A stretch of 42,246 nt of DNA from CAZMNF01 sp964567595 (GCA_964567595.1 CAZMNF010000012.1:1-42246); one strand, 5' to 3'; counted from the first letter of the stretch, positions 16,111-24,237 are shown. Program-made: numbers and translations. Notes: generated from the letters alone by a model not told the origin.

Positions 16111-17886
16111 TCAGAGGTAGGAGGCGGACGCGGAGGGCGAGGCTGCGGCGCTCGGTTCGAGCACGTCCAACAGGCTCAGCTGGACGGTCGTTTCGCCGTT
16201 CCACGTATCCCGACTCAGCTTGAAGACGACGTCGATACGGGCCTGATCGACGTTGGCCGCATAGGGCCCGTAGGTGAAGCCGATCGCGTCCAGCTCCTGC
16301 GAGCCCACGTCGAGCTTCAGCTTCAGGTGCTTGCCGCCTGAGCCCACGGCCCGTGCCCCCAGGACCGTCGCATCGCGCAACAGAAACCGTGGCGATCGAT
16401 TGCCCATCCCGAATGGCCCGAGCCGGTGCATCTCGTCGTAGAGATCCAAGCATATCTCGTCGGCCTCCAGCTCTGCATCGATGCGCTGGACAGGGTTGGC
16501 CAAATCCGCCAGCGCCTCGCGGGCGTACTCGGCGAACGCGTCTCGGAACTCGGGAATGCGGTCCGGCTGGATGGAGAAGCCCGCGGCCATGTGGTGGCCG
16601 CCGAAGCGCTCGAACAGCTCGGCGTGTTCGGTCAGGGCCCCGATCATGTTGAACTCGCGGATGCTGCGGCATGAGGCCCGCGCGACGTCGTCGCCCTCGG
16701 AGATGAGGATCGTCGGCAGGTGGTAGGCCTCCACGAGATCGGACGCCACGAGGCCAATAACGCCGGGGTTCCAGTCCTCCCCAGCCAGGACGATAGAGCG
16801 GTCCTGGTCGAGATCGACGTGGGACTCGAGCTGCGCTTCGGTCTGGTCCCGCAGCGCCTCTTGGGCCTTGCGCCGGTCCTGGTTGTAGTCGATCAGAATG
16901 TCGGCGAGGTAGTCCGCCCGTTCGGGATCCTCGGTGGTCAACAGCAAAAACGCAACGCGCGGGTCGCCGACGCGGTTGGCGGCGTTCAGTTTCGGAATGA
17001 CGATGTAGCTCAGCTGACCGGCCGTCAGCGACGTCACGTCCAAGTCGAGCTTGTCGATCAACACGCGGAGTCCGAGCGTGCCGGCCCCTTCGGCCAACAG
17101 ATGGAGTCCGCTCTGCACCAGCGCCCGATTCTCCACGCACGTGCCGCGGACCAGCGGGACCAGGTCGCCGACCGTGCCGAGCATGGCCAAGTCGAGGTAC
17201 GGGCGGACCGCGTCGCGGCCATGGCCCCGGTTCTCGAACAGCGCCGCGACGGTCTGGAAGATCACGCCCACGGCCGCCAAGTGGGCATTGGGATAGCGAC
17301 ACTCGGATTGGCGCGGATTGACAATCGCCCGTGCCGGCGGCAATTCCGCCGGCGGTTCGTGATGGTCGGTTACGACGGTGTCGATGCCGTGTTCGCGCAG
17401 CGTCCGAATCTCCTCGACGTCGGATATTCCGCAGTCGGTCGTGATCAGCAGGTCGAACTCGTTCGCGATCAGGCGTCGAATGACGTCGGGACGGAGCCCG
17501 TGGCCGCGCTGCCGATCGCCAAGCTCCACTTTGACGTCGCTCGCGCCCAGCTGCCGGAGCGCGCGGTATAATATCGCGGAACTCGTCAGCCCGTCGACGT
17601 CGAAGTCGCCGTGGATGAAGATGCGCTCGTCCCGCTCCAGGGCCCGGTCGATCCGCGCCAAGGCGTCGTCGATGCCCCGAAAGTCGAAGGGCGAGGCAAG
17701 CGCGGAGAGGTCGTTGCAGAGGAGCTCGTGCGCTTGGCCTTCCTCGCATCGGGAGGCCAATACGCGGGCCAGAGGCCGGGACAAGCCCAGCGATTCGGCC
17801 AAGTACGCCACCCGATCGTCCGATACTGGCTCGAAGGTCCAGTGGTTGCCCGAACGGACCAGCGAGCGGGTGGCGATCGGTCTCAT
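16111..17886 (-). CDS. recJ: Single-stranded-DNA-specific exonuclease RecJ
   Basis: A 591-aa DHH-superfamily 5'-3' exonuclease used in recombination and repair. Motif I is FIHGDFDVDGLTSSA at about residues 90-103 (Phe where Tyr is common). Motif II is LLITTDCGIS and the DHH motif is VVTDHHEPP. The DHHA1 region carries GGHHMAAGFSI. The C-terminal OB region follows. It starts 18 nt after the rpsT stop and is probably co-transcribed with it. The GTGAGGAC before the ATG is closer than usual for a Shine-Dalgarno site. Confidence 0.93.
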   Translation of the reverse strand: MRPIATRSLVRSGNHWTFEPVSDDRVAYLAESLGLSRPLARVLASRCEEGQAHELLCNDLSALASPFDFRGIDDALARIDRALERDERIFIHGDFDVDGLTSSAILYRALRQLGASDVKVELGDRQRGHGLRPDVIRRLIANEFDLLITTDCGISDVEEIRTLREHGIDTVVTDHHEPPAELPPARAIVNPRQSECRYPNAHLAAVGVIFQTVAALFENRGHGRDAVRPYLDLAMLGTVGDLVPLVRGTCVENRALVQSGLHLLAEGAGTLGLRVLIDKLDLDVTSLTAGQLSYIVIPKLNAANRVGDPRVAFLLLTTEDPERADYLADILIDYNQDRRKAQEALRDQTEAQLESHVDLDQDRSIVLAGEDWNPGVIGLVASDLVEAYHLPTILISEGDDVARASCRSIREFNMIGALTEHAELFERFGGHHMAAGFSIQPDRIPEFRDAFAEYAREALADLANPVQRIDAELEADEICLDLYDEMHRLGPFGMGNRSPRFLLRDATVLGARAVGSGGKHLKLKLDVGSQELDAIGFTYGPYAANVDQARIDVVFKLSRDTWNGETTVQLSLLDVLEPSAAASPSASASYL

Positions 17887-17904
17887 GTCCTCACGGAAAG
17901 CGGG

Positions 17905-18168
17905 TTAAGACAGCGCGTTGAGGCGCCGCATCAGACGGGACTTGATGCGGGCTGCCTTGTTGGGGTGAATGACGTTGCGCTGGGCGGCTTTGTCCGCGGC
18001 TTTGACGACTTCGGGGATCGCCGCCTGCGCCTCGGCCGTGTCCCCAGCCGCTTCGGCCTTCCGGAAGCGCTTCACGGCCCGACGGAGGGCCATTCGCCGC
18101 GCCTCGTTCCGCTCATGGCGCTTCGCGTTCTGGCGGTCGCGTTTCTTCGCCGACTTCAGGTTCGGAAT
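17905..18168 (-). CDS. rpsT: Ribosomal protein S20, probable AUU start
   Basis: The frame encodes an 87-aa S20, the usual family length, if translation starts at the ATT codon at 18168-18166: xPNLKSAKKRDRQNAKRHE, then the known C-terminal pattern AADKAAQRNVIHPNKAARIKSRLMRRL. The first ATG in frame (18093) would delete 25 residues, including the conserved PNLKSAKKR start. A GAGGTG Shine-Dalgarno sits exactly 7 nt before the ATT, and a stop codon lies three codons upstream of it, leaving no ATG, GTG or TTG alternative. The overlapping ATG in another frame gives only a short peptide. E. coli rpsT also uses a weak start (UUG) and is translationally autoregulated. A sequencing error cannot be excluded. 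Confidence 0.9.
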   Translation of the reverse strand: MPNLKSAKKRDRQNAKRHERNEARRMALRRAVKRFRKAEAAGDTAEAQAAIPEVVKAADKAAQRNVIHPNKAARIKSRLMRRLNALS

Positions 18169-18208
18169 TGCGCATCACCTCGGCATTCGTGTTGATTGGA
18201 ACAACGGC

Positions 18209-18237
18209 ATGTTAGCCCAAGCCACAAAACGTGTCAA
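18209..18237 (-). promoter_or_regulatory. rpsT-recJ promoter
   Basis: On the minus strand, a perfect TTGACA (18237-18232) is followed after 17 nt by TAACAT (18214-18209). It is the strongest promoter match in this divergent region and gives a leader of about 34 nt carrying the GAGGTG site of rpsT. Confidence 0.75.
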
Positions 18238-18256
18238 CCCCGAAGGGATGGCGCAC

Positions 18257-18285
18257 TTGCGCGCTCATCCCTGCTCTGATAGGCT
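18257..18285 (+). promoter_or_regulatory. Promoter of the 389-aa unknown gene
   Basis: TTGCGC (18257-18262) and TAGGCT (18280-18285) are 17 nt apart. A leader of about 28 nt with AGGAGGG leads to the ATG at 18321. Confidence 0.5.
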
Positions 18286-18320
18286 AAACGGATCGCCACC
18301 TCGGCAGGAGGGATTATCGC

Positions 18321-19490
18321 ATGAGCTGCGGCGTCCAGCATGCCCCCGAGTCGACCGACCATGAAGCGGACCTCGACGTCCAGAGCGTCGTCGATCGAGC
18401 CGTTCGCGCGTACGAGGCCGGGGCCGATCGGACGATCCAGTTTCCGGAGTTGCGCGAGCCCTACGGCGACACCCGACTGATCGCCACGTTCTCCCACCTC
18501 AACCCGAACCTCGCCGTTGACGAGGTCTACGGCAACTACGTGCTCGGCCACGTCGTGCGACGGCTGGGATTGACGAACGACCAAGTCGTCAATGCCGCCT
18601 ACGACAACATCCATGCGGGCCACGACGCTCCGAAGGGGCATCGCATCCAGTACGTCATTGTCAACGTCGACGTGCTCGACCCTGAGGAGGTCATCCACCT
18701 CCAGGACGGCTTCTTCTACGATCCCGACGCTGTCTACAAGAACGGCCAGAACCGCATCAAAAGCGTCCCCGAACAGAACATCGAGGCGTTCCGCCAGCGC
18801 TACGACGCGATCGACGAGGTCCTGCAACGCCACAGCGGCAAGGGCGATACCGCCGAGCGCATTGCGGGCGTCCGTCGCGACTTCCTCGGGCTGCTGGAGA
18901 TCGACGCCGTCCCAGAACGGCCGTTCTCGCGATCCTTGACGCCCATCCTGGCCGACCTGTTGGAAGCGCTTTACGAGACGGGCTATCCCTTCTGGGAGAT
19001 GCCGGTGCCGAGCGGGCGCGACCGCTACGTGGAGAACACCTTCCTCGTTGAGGGCGTCGACGCTCACGGCCAACGTCGATCGGCCCGCCTGGAGGGAGAC
19101 GCCTTCGTCTACCCGGACGGCCAGGACGAGCGACGGGTTCACAAGGACGACGTTTTCGACGCCCTACGGAGGTTCCACGTCGTTCCGACGATGCCGCTCG
19201 TCATCCTCGCGACGGTGACCGCGCCCCAGATGCCCCATCTGGGCGGCCGCGACTGGATCGAGTACGCCCCGCCGCATGTCGATGCCCAAGCGGAATGGCT
19301 CGGGATTGACGAAACGAGCGAGACGCTGATCCTGACCACCGAGGGACACCGCCCGTTGGTAACGTTCCGCCACAATCAGGAGTTTACGGGCTTCCCGGCC
19401 ATCTATCTCACCTACGGCCCCGAGATCATCCGGCGCGCCTTGGAGGAAGGCTTCCAGGAGCGCGTGGAGTTCAAGCGCGTCGTGTACTGA
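18321..19490 (+). CDS. Hypothetical protein, 389 aa, unrecognised
   Basis: I do not recognise this protein. It is a real gene by several signs: a strong AGGAGGG 8 nt before the ATG, a fitting promoter, full length without frame breaks, and codon use like its neighbours. It has no signal peptide or membrane helices. The N-terminal third contains the acidic, aromatic-rich segment ATFSHLNPNLAVDEVYGNYV and then NAAYDNIHAGHDAPKGHRI. The middle has TPILADLLEALYETGYPFWE. The C-terminal third, with LILTTEGHRPLVTFRHNQE and GFPAIYLTYGPEII, looks like a mixed alpha/beta fold. Conserved-looking His, Asp and Glu residues would suit an enzyme, but no motif is decisive. It is convergent with ispH and divergent from rpsT. 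Confidence 0.85.
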   Translation: MSCGVQHAPESTDHEADLDVQSVVDRAVRAYEAGADRTIQFPELREPYGDTRLIATFSHLNPNLAVDEVYGNYVLGHVVRRLGLTNDQVVNAAYDNIHAGHDAPKGHRIQYVIVNVDVLDPEEVIHLQDGFFYDPDAVYKNGQNRIKSVPEQNIEAFRQRYDAIDEVLQRHSGKGDTAERIAGVRRDFLGLLEIDAVPERPFSRSLTPILADLLEALYETGYPFWEMPVPSGRDRYVENTFLVEGVDAHGQRRSARLEGDAFVYPDGQDERRVHKDDVFDALRRFHVVPTMPLVILATVTAPQMPHLGGRDWIEYAPPHVDAQAEWLGIDETSETLILTTEGHRPLVTFRHNQEFTGFPAIYLTYGPEIIRRALEEGFQERVEFKRVVY

Positions 19491-19580
19491 CCCTGGATCG
19501 GGCTCTCGATCGGACGCTTGAGCGACGCCGCCGACGGACGATCGTTGAGCGGCGGCCAGCGATCGCCGCGGGTCCGGGCC

Positions 19581-19672
19581 TATTGATCACTGCACAAGTA
19601 GGGTGACTCAATGTCCGCAAGTTTCGCCCACGTCAAGGCAATCGCTTACCCTTTCTTTCGCGGTGATCAGTA
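19581..19672 (+). repeat. MITE-like small inverted-repeat element
   Basis: A 92-bp gene-free stretch is bounded by TA dinucleotides and by inverted ends. The left end begins TTGATCACTGC and continues to AGGGTGA. The right end, read in reverse, is CTGATCACCGC continuing to AGGGTAA. The TGATCAC cores are identical and the outer 25 or so bases match imperfectly. It lies between two convergent genes and is less GC-rich than its surroundings. A non-autonomous insertion of an element with TA target duplication is plausible, but a bidirectional terminator-like structure is also possible. No coding capacity. Confidence 0.45.
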
Positions 19673-19685
19673 AATCTCAGGGTGG

Positions 19686-20672
19686 CTACGTCGTCTGGCG
19701 TTCGATCTCCCGGCCCTGCTCGCGGGCCAGCTCGATCAACCGCTGGGGCAGCGTGAACGGACCGACGTTCTCGTCGACCGAGCGGAGCTCCTGCACGTCG
19801 CGGGCCCCGAACTCCTTGAGTTGATCCAGGACGGCCTGGACCAAGCGCTCGGGAGCCGACGCTCCCGACGTGACGCCGACGGTCTCCACGCCTTCCAGCC
19901 AATCCGGGTCGATTTCCGAGGCCCAGTCGATGCGTTGCGCCGGCGCGCCGTACTGCTCGGCCACCTCGCGCAGTCGGTTCGTGTTCGAGCTTTCCGAGGA
20001 GCCGACAACCAGGACAAGGTCCGACGCCTCGGCTAGATCCTTGACGGCGGCCTGGCGATTGTCGGTCGCGTAGCAGATCGTGGAGTTCTTCGTCGGCGGC
20101 TCCTTCAGCTGAGGGAAGCGACGCTTGAGCACGTCACGGACGTTACGGACGTCGTCGACCGACAGCGTCGTCTGCGTCACGCAGGCCACATGGTCCGGAT
20201 CGTCGACACTGAGCGCTTCCGCCTCCTCGACGGTTTCGATGAGGTGGGCATCGCCGTGGTCGATGTTGCCGAGAATGCCGCGGGGTTCCGGGTGATCGTG
20301 GTGGCCCATGACGATCACGGTGTAGCCCTTCTTCGCGAACCGCCCCGCCCAGTTGTGGACGTTCGTCACGAGCTTGCACGTGGCGTCGATGACGTCGATG
20401 TTGCGCTCGTGGGCCTTGTCGTAGTCCGACGGCGGTGAGCCGTGCGCGGAAAAGACGGCCACGCTGCCCTCCGGAATCTCCTCGATCTCCTCGACAAAGA
20501 TCACGCCGCGTTGCTCGAAGTGCTCGATCACGGAGCGATTGTGGACGATGGCGTGCTTCACGTACAGCGGCGTCCCACAGAGATCGAGCGCATGATCGAC
20601 GATCTCGATCGCGTTCTCCACGCCTCGACAGAAGCCGCGCGGCCGAGCGGTCAACACCTGGAAGTCAGTCAT
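19686..20672 (-). CDS. ispH: 4-hydroxy-3-methylbut-2-enyl diphosphate reductase IspH
   Basis: A 328-aa iron-sulfur enzyme of the last MEP-pathway step, making IPP and DMAPP. The three cluster cysteines are Cys15 (PRGFCRGV), Cys99 (DATCKLV) and Cys200 (STICYAT). The catalytic Glu lies in GHHDHPEPRG, and the substrate-binding Ser/Asn cluster is GSSESSNTNRL. Length and order are normal. The ATG at 20672 has a TAGGCT box 7 nt upstream rather than a ribosome site. It lies 56 nt downstream of mdh on the same strand but appears to have its own promoter. Confidence 0.95.
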   Translation of the reverse strand: MTDFQVLTARPRGFCRGVENAIEIVDHALDLCGTPLYVKHAIVHNRSVIEHFEQRGVIFVEEIEEIPEGSVAVFSAHGSPPSDYDKAHERNIDVIDATCKLVTNVHNWAGRFAKKGYTVIVMGHHDHPEPRGILGNIDHGDAHLIETVEEAEALSVDDPDHVACVTQTTLSVDDVRNVRDVLKRRFPQLKEPPTKNSTICYATDNRQAAVKDLAEASDLVLVVGSSESSNTNRLREVAEQYGAPAQRIDWASEIDPDWLEGVETVGVTSGASAPERLVQAVLDQLKEFGARDVQELRSVDENVGPFTLPQRLIELAREQGREIERQTT

Positions 20673-20679
20673 GGGGCCA

Positions 20680-20709
20680 AGCCTATCAAACTCGGACCAT
20701 TCGAGTCCA
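20680..20709 (-). promoter_or_regulatory. ispH promoter, leaderless type
   Basis: On the minus strand, TGGACT (20709-20704) and TAGGCT (20685-20680) are 18 nt apart, in the short gap after mdh. The -10 box ends 7 nt before the ispH ATG. The -35 match is only partial. Confidence 0.5.
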
Positions 20710-20728
20710 TGATCCAGGTCAACGCTCG

Positions 20729-21664
20729 CTAGAGCTCGACCTTGTTGACGGTGTCGCGCACCAACTCGGCCGCGTTGTCCAACTGCGCGCGCTCGTCGTC
20801 GCTCAGCTCCAGCTCGATGATCTGTTCGGCGCCGTTCTCGCCCAGCACCACGGGCACGCCCATGAACAGATCGCTGATGCCGTACTCGCCTGTCAGATAC
20901 GCCGCACTGGGAATGATCCGCTTCTCATCTTTCAGGATCGACGCCACCATCGCCGCGGCGCCGGCCGAGGGCGCGTAGTAGGCGCTGCCCTCACCCAGGA
21001 GGCCGACGATCTCCGTGCCGCCCTTGCGGGTACGCTCGATCAGCCGATCGATCTGGTCGCTCGTGAGCAGCTGCGTGATCGGGATGCCGGCCACGCTGGC
21101 ACAGCTCACCAACGGAACCATCCCCTGGTCGCTGTGGCCGCCGATAACCTGCGCGTCGACATCGCGCATCGACAGCCCCGTCTCCATGGCGATAAACGTG
21201 CGGAAGCGCGTCGAGTCGAGCGCGCCCGACTGGCCGATGACGCGCTCCTTCGGAAATCCGCTCAGCTCGTAGGCCGCGTAGACGATGGCGTCCAGGGGAT
21301 TCGTCACGACGACGAGGATCGAGTCGGGCGAATAGTGGACAACCTGTTCGGTGACGGACTTAATAATGGCGGTGTTCTTGCTGATGAGGTCCTCGCGAGT
21401 CATGCCGGGCTGCCGCGGCAGGCCGGCGGTGATGACGACGACGTCGGATTCGGCGGTGTCGGCGTAGTCGCTGGTGCCGGTCAGCTGAGCGTCGAAGCCG
21501 ACCAAGGGCGCCGACTCCATCATGTCAAGGGCCCGGCCCTTGGTCGGGTCCGCTTTCTCGGGAATGTCGACCATGACGACGTCGGCCAAGTTGGCCTCCG
21601 CAATGCGCTGGGCGGTCGTCGCGCCGACGAACCCTGCGCCGACAACGGTCACTTTGCGTCGCAC
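20729..21664 (-). CDS. mdh: Malate dehydrogenase (LDH-like type)
   Basis: A 311-aa NAD-dependent malate dehydrogenase of the tetrameric, lactate-dehydrogenase-like class. It has the Rossmann motif VVGAGFVGATTAQ, the Asp after MVD that favours NAD, the substrate loop GLPRQPGMTREDL with the Arg that selects dicarboxylates, TNPLDAIV, and the catalytic His in GGHSDQGMVPL. The frame opens with GTG at 21673, only 1 nt after GGAGGAG. The second GTG at 21664 is 10 nt from that site and gives MRRKVTVVGAG, so I choose it. Confidence 0.93.
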   Translation of the reverse strand: MRRKVTVVGAGFVGATTAQRIAEANLADVVMVDIPEKADPTKGRALDMMESAPLVGFDAQLTGTSDYADTAESDVVVITAGLPRQPGMTREDLISKNTAIIKSVTEQVVHYSPDSILVVVTNPLDAIVYAAYELSGFPKERVIGQSGALDSTRFRTFIAMETGLSMRDVDAQVIGGHSDQGMVPLVSCASVAGIPITQLLTSDQIDRLIERTRKGGTEIVGLLGEGSAYYAPSAGAAAMVASILKDEKRIIPSAAYLTGEYGISDLFMGVPVVLGENGAEQIIELELSDDERAQLDNAAELVRDTVNKVEL

Positions 21665-21748
21665 TCGGGTCACGCTCCTCCAGATTTAAGGGGTGAAGTT
21701 GGCACACAAACGCGCAATATGTGCAGGTAGCGTAATGGACGACGCTGT

Positions 21749-21791
21749 CGCCCTGCAACCGGTTGCAGGGCGGCCCCAAGTCCGGTACACA
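21749..21791 (+). promoter_or_regulatory. Perfect 24-bp palindrome overlapping a promoter
   Basis: A perfect palindrome (half site CGCCCTGCAACC) is centred between 21760 and 21761 in the divergent region between mdh and the nucleotidyltransferase gene. Its right half contains TTGCAG (21763-21768), which with TACACA (21786-21791) at 17 nt would form a promoter for the plus-strand gene. A dimeric repressor site is one reading; a dispersed palindromic repeat is the other. Confidence 0.5.
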
Positions 21792-21802
21792 TGCCCGCAG
21801 AC

Positions 21803-22558
21803 ATGGCCACCATCGACAGCCAGACCCAGCGGTCGCTCGAGTCGTTCAGCGACACTCTGAACGAGCAGCTGGACGGGGAATTGGCCGCGCTGGTGCTGTT
21901 CGGCAGCGCCACCGGGTCACACTACGCGGAGGACTTCTCCGACGTCAACGTGCTGATCGTCCTGGATCCGCCCTCGACGACCGCGTTGGCGACGATCCGC
22001 TCGGCACTTGCGGACCACGATCCGGCTCCGATTGATCCGCTCATCGTCGCGCAGGACGAACTGGCCCAACTCCCCGAGGCGTTCCCCATCGAAACGGCCG
22101 ACCTGAAGGCGGCCCGGCGCGTGCTATGCGGAGACGATCCCATCCAAGACCTGGATGTGCGCTCAGACGCCGTTTGTCGCCAACTGACGACGGAGCTGCT
22201 CGGCAAGACGATGCGGCTGCGCTCGGTCTACGCCCAGGCCCGCAAGCCAAGCGACCAGCAACTCCGCACGATGCTGAGCCAGGCCGTCAGCCCCTTCAGC
22301 GCCCTCATGCGGGCGCTGCTGTACGTGGGCGACGCGCACTTCGCCGAGTTCGCCCCGCCCCGGGAGTTCCTCGAAGTCGTGGCCCAGCTCGAGGACGGCT
22401 TCGGCACGGAGCTGGAAGGGTTCCGGCAAGCCGCGCTCATCCGCTCGGGCACCGAGACCCCAGATGGGGCCGAGCTGACCGAGATCTTTGCCACCGTGCT
22501 CGCGGATGCGCAGCAGCTGCAGCGCATCGCCCAAACGCTGCAATCGGAGACGCCATGA
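21803..22558 (+). CDS. Nucleotidyltransferase-fold protein
   Basis: A 251-aa protein with an N-terminal polymerase-beta-type nucleotidyltransferase signature, ALVLFGSATGSHYAEDFSDVNVLIVL. The usual metal pair SDxD appears as SDVN, so the second acidic residue is Asn and activity is doubtful. The rest is helical with RLRSVYAQARKPSDQQLRTML, and no partner toxin or antitoxin gene is recognisable. I prefer the ATG at 21803 over 21791 because the earlier one overlaps the predicted -10 box. Its stop overlaps the next small gene by ATGA. Function unknown. Confidence 0.75.
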   Translation: MATIDSQTQRSLESFSDTLNEQLDGELAALVLFGSATGSHYAEDFSDVNVLIVLDPPSTTALATIRSALADHDPAPIDPLIVAQDELAQLPEAFPIETADLKAARRVLCGDDPIQDLDVRSDAVCRQLTTELLGKTMRLRSVYAQARKPSDQQLRTMLSQAVSPFSALMRALLYVGDAHFAEFAPPREFLEVVAQLEDGFGTELEGFRQAALIRSGTETPDGAELTEIFATVLADAQQLQRIAQTLQSETP

Positions 22559-22779
22559 TCGGCCTGCTGATCTTGGTCCTGCTCGTCGCTCTCGTGGGTT
22601 TTATCTATCTCCGACGACCGGGCGGTCGCGGGTTGTTCGGCGGGCAAATGGGGGGCCGGGCATCCAAGCGTAAGAGCAGCACGGTTGTCGACCCATCCTC
22701 GAGGACTGGCGGGCCGTTCAGCGCAGCGGCGTTCGGCGGATTCGGCGGCGCCTACCGTCGTCGCCCCGATACGGATTAG
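22555..22779 (+). CDS. Small single-pass membrane protein
   Basis: A 74-aa protein overlapping the previous gene by 4 nt (ATGA). It starts MIGLLILVLLVALVGFIYL, one transmembrane helix, followed by a basic Arg/Lys-rich stretch and a Gly/Ala/Phe-rich tail ending YRRRPDTD. The family is unknown. The tight overlap suggests it is produced with the nucleotidyltransferase-fold protein. Its TAG shares TTAG with the convergent smpB stop. Confidence 0.65.
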   Translation: MIGLLILVLLVALVGFIYLRRPGGRGLFGGQMGGRASKRKSSTVVDPSSRTGGPFSAAAFGGFGGAYRRRPDTD

Positions 22780-23228
22780 GCGCGATACTCCTTCATGGCC
22801 CGATCCATCTCGCGCTCCTGCTCCTTGCGCTTGATCTTTTCGCGCTTGTCGTACTTGCGCAAGCCTTTGGCCACCGCCAATTCGACCTTCGCGTAGCCGC
22901 GCTTGAAGTAGACCTTGAGCGGAATGAGCGTGTAGCCCTTCTCCTGAGTTTTGCCCACGAGCCGAGATATCTCCTTTTTGTGCAGCAGTAGCTTGCGCGT
23001 GCGGCGTGGCTCGTGATTGAAGCGATTGCCCTCCGTGTAAGGAGCGATGTGGACGTTGTGCAAGTACACCTCCCCCTCGCGCACGGTGGCGAAGCCGTCT
23101 TTGAGCGAGCAGCGCCCCTGGCGCAGGCTTTTGACCTCGGTGCCGGTCAATACCAAGCCTGCCTCGTAGGTCTCTTCGATCTCGAAGTCGCGATGCGCGG
23201 TTCGATTCGTGGCAACGGGACGGCCCAT
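22776..23228 (-). CDS. smpB: SsrA-binding protein SmpB
   Basis: A 150-aa tmRNA partner in trans-translation. The protein opens with NRTAHRDFEIEETYEAGLVLTGTEVKSLRQG, continues with GEVYLHNVHIAPY, and ends in the basic helix KYDKREKIKRKEQEREM that enters the decoding site. The ATG at 23228 has GGAG 9 nt upstream. A TTG five codons earlier is the only longer option and is less likely. The ssrA gene is not found next to it. The stop overlaps that of the small membrane protein by 4 nt. Confidence 0.95.
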   Translation of the reverse strand: MGRPVATNRTAHRDFEIEETYEAGLVLTGTEVKSLRQGRCSLKDGFATVREGEVYLHNVHIAPYTEGNRFNHEPRRTRKLLLHKKEISRLVGKTQEKGYTLIPLKVYFKRGYAKVELAVAKGLRKYDKREKIKRKEQEREMDRAMKEYRA

Positions 23229-23295
23229 CGCTATCCACTCCAAGCGCTTCGGTATTGGCGTTCAGCAATCAAAAGGGGTTGCAGGCGGGACCGGG

Positions 23296-23362
23296 TGAAC
23301 GGCAGAGGACTTGAACCTCCGACCCTCTGCACGTCTAGCAGACGCTCCGCCCATCGAGCTTC
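23296..23362 (-). pseudogene. Degenerate partial copy of tRNA-Val(GAC)
   Basis: On the minus strand, the D arm through the T arm closely match the intact tRNA-Val at 24238-24313. The shared core runs from GAGCGTCTGCT through GACGTGCAGA to GGAGGTTCAAGTCCTC. The 5' acceptor strand does not pair with the 3' strand, position 33 of the anticodon loop is A instead of the invariant U, and no CCA is encoded. It is therefore not a working tRNA. Orientation and position are those expected of an attachment-site duplicate left by integration at the intact gene. Confidence 0.7.
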
Positions 23363-24237
23363 GGCTGAATTGCTTTGACAGAACTCCTGTCAAACAGAGG
23401 TTCCTAACTTGAGAAGGCGTTTGACTCTCTTTTGCCTTCCCACCCTTATCATGCAGGCGGACTCCCCCATCGTCAAGGCCGATGGGTCCAGTCGTTCTTC
23501 GATCCCCCGAACGACAAAGAGTAACTGTCAAATGCACTTGCAAATAAGATGAGCGCTTCAGGAACCGTTTAGAGCGAAAGCTCGTTATACACGCTAGTTT
23601 GCACTGTCATAGCATACAGCAACCTATCATTTGTACAGTGAGCTCGCACCGTGGTGCCTTCCGAACGTAACTCTCACCGCTGGCTTCCGACTCGACCGGT
23701 TAGCAGGTCACCAGCTCGGCCCGTTAGCAGTCTCAGTTGCGAGGCGGACAGCTAGGTTGGATATCTCACAAATCTCACAAGGGAAGCGAATGACGGGTGG
23801 CCTGTTCGGCTGCCGTTAATATGTAGATAACAGACCAAGATGTTCAGGGGGTCTCAATGGATATCGCGTAAAAGCTCATTTTCGACACATATAGCCCGAG
23901 AAAGCGAGATGCCGTTTTAAGCCTTCCCCAAGACGGCTAGCAGTAGAAAAGCGACTCAGTAGGCTCTCATTTTGATCGACGCCGCCACCGACTATTGTCT
24001 AACACAAAAAGTGCAGCGCTATTATCATGAGAACAAACAGCACAGCTACAAACTCGTTAGATCAAAGTGACTTGGCAGAGAACCGATCCGCACGGATCCA
24101 GCGTTTTAGCCCCTGGCCGTAAGCCGACTGGGCCGAACGAGCTGCACGTCGGCTTCCGGGAGCGTGATGGGGTTGTTTATGGAGCGTGGCTTATGGTTGG
24201 GCCGTTTTCCTGGATGGGTGTCAACATATGCGGGCTT
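23363..24237. other. Lower-GC, gene-free stretch between tRNA-Val copies
   Basis: About 875 bp with no credible gene on either strand. Base composition is clearly poorer in G and C than the rest (for example 25 of 60 at 23581-23640). Short open frames here have no ribosome sites and no recognisable protein. I looked for tmRNA, because smpB is adjacent, and saw neither its 5' consensus nor a tRNA-like 3' end. The stretch is best read as decayed foreign DNA between two tRNA-derived repeats. Confidence 0.6.

Noticed and set aside
23631..23819. 62-codon frame in the low-GC region
   Set aside because: No ribosome site, no recognisable protein, and it lies in decayed DNA.
23363..24237. tmRNA (ssrA) next to smpB
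   Set aside because: Neither the 5' GG...TTCGAC consensus, a tag frame, nor a tRNA-like 3' half pairing with it is visible. The tRNA-like piece at 23296 has D and anticodon arms, which tmRNA lacks.
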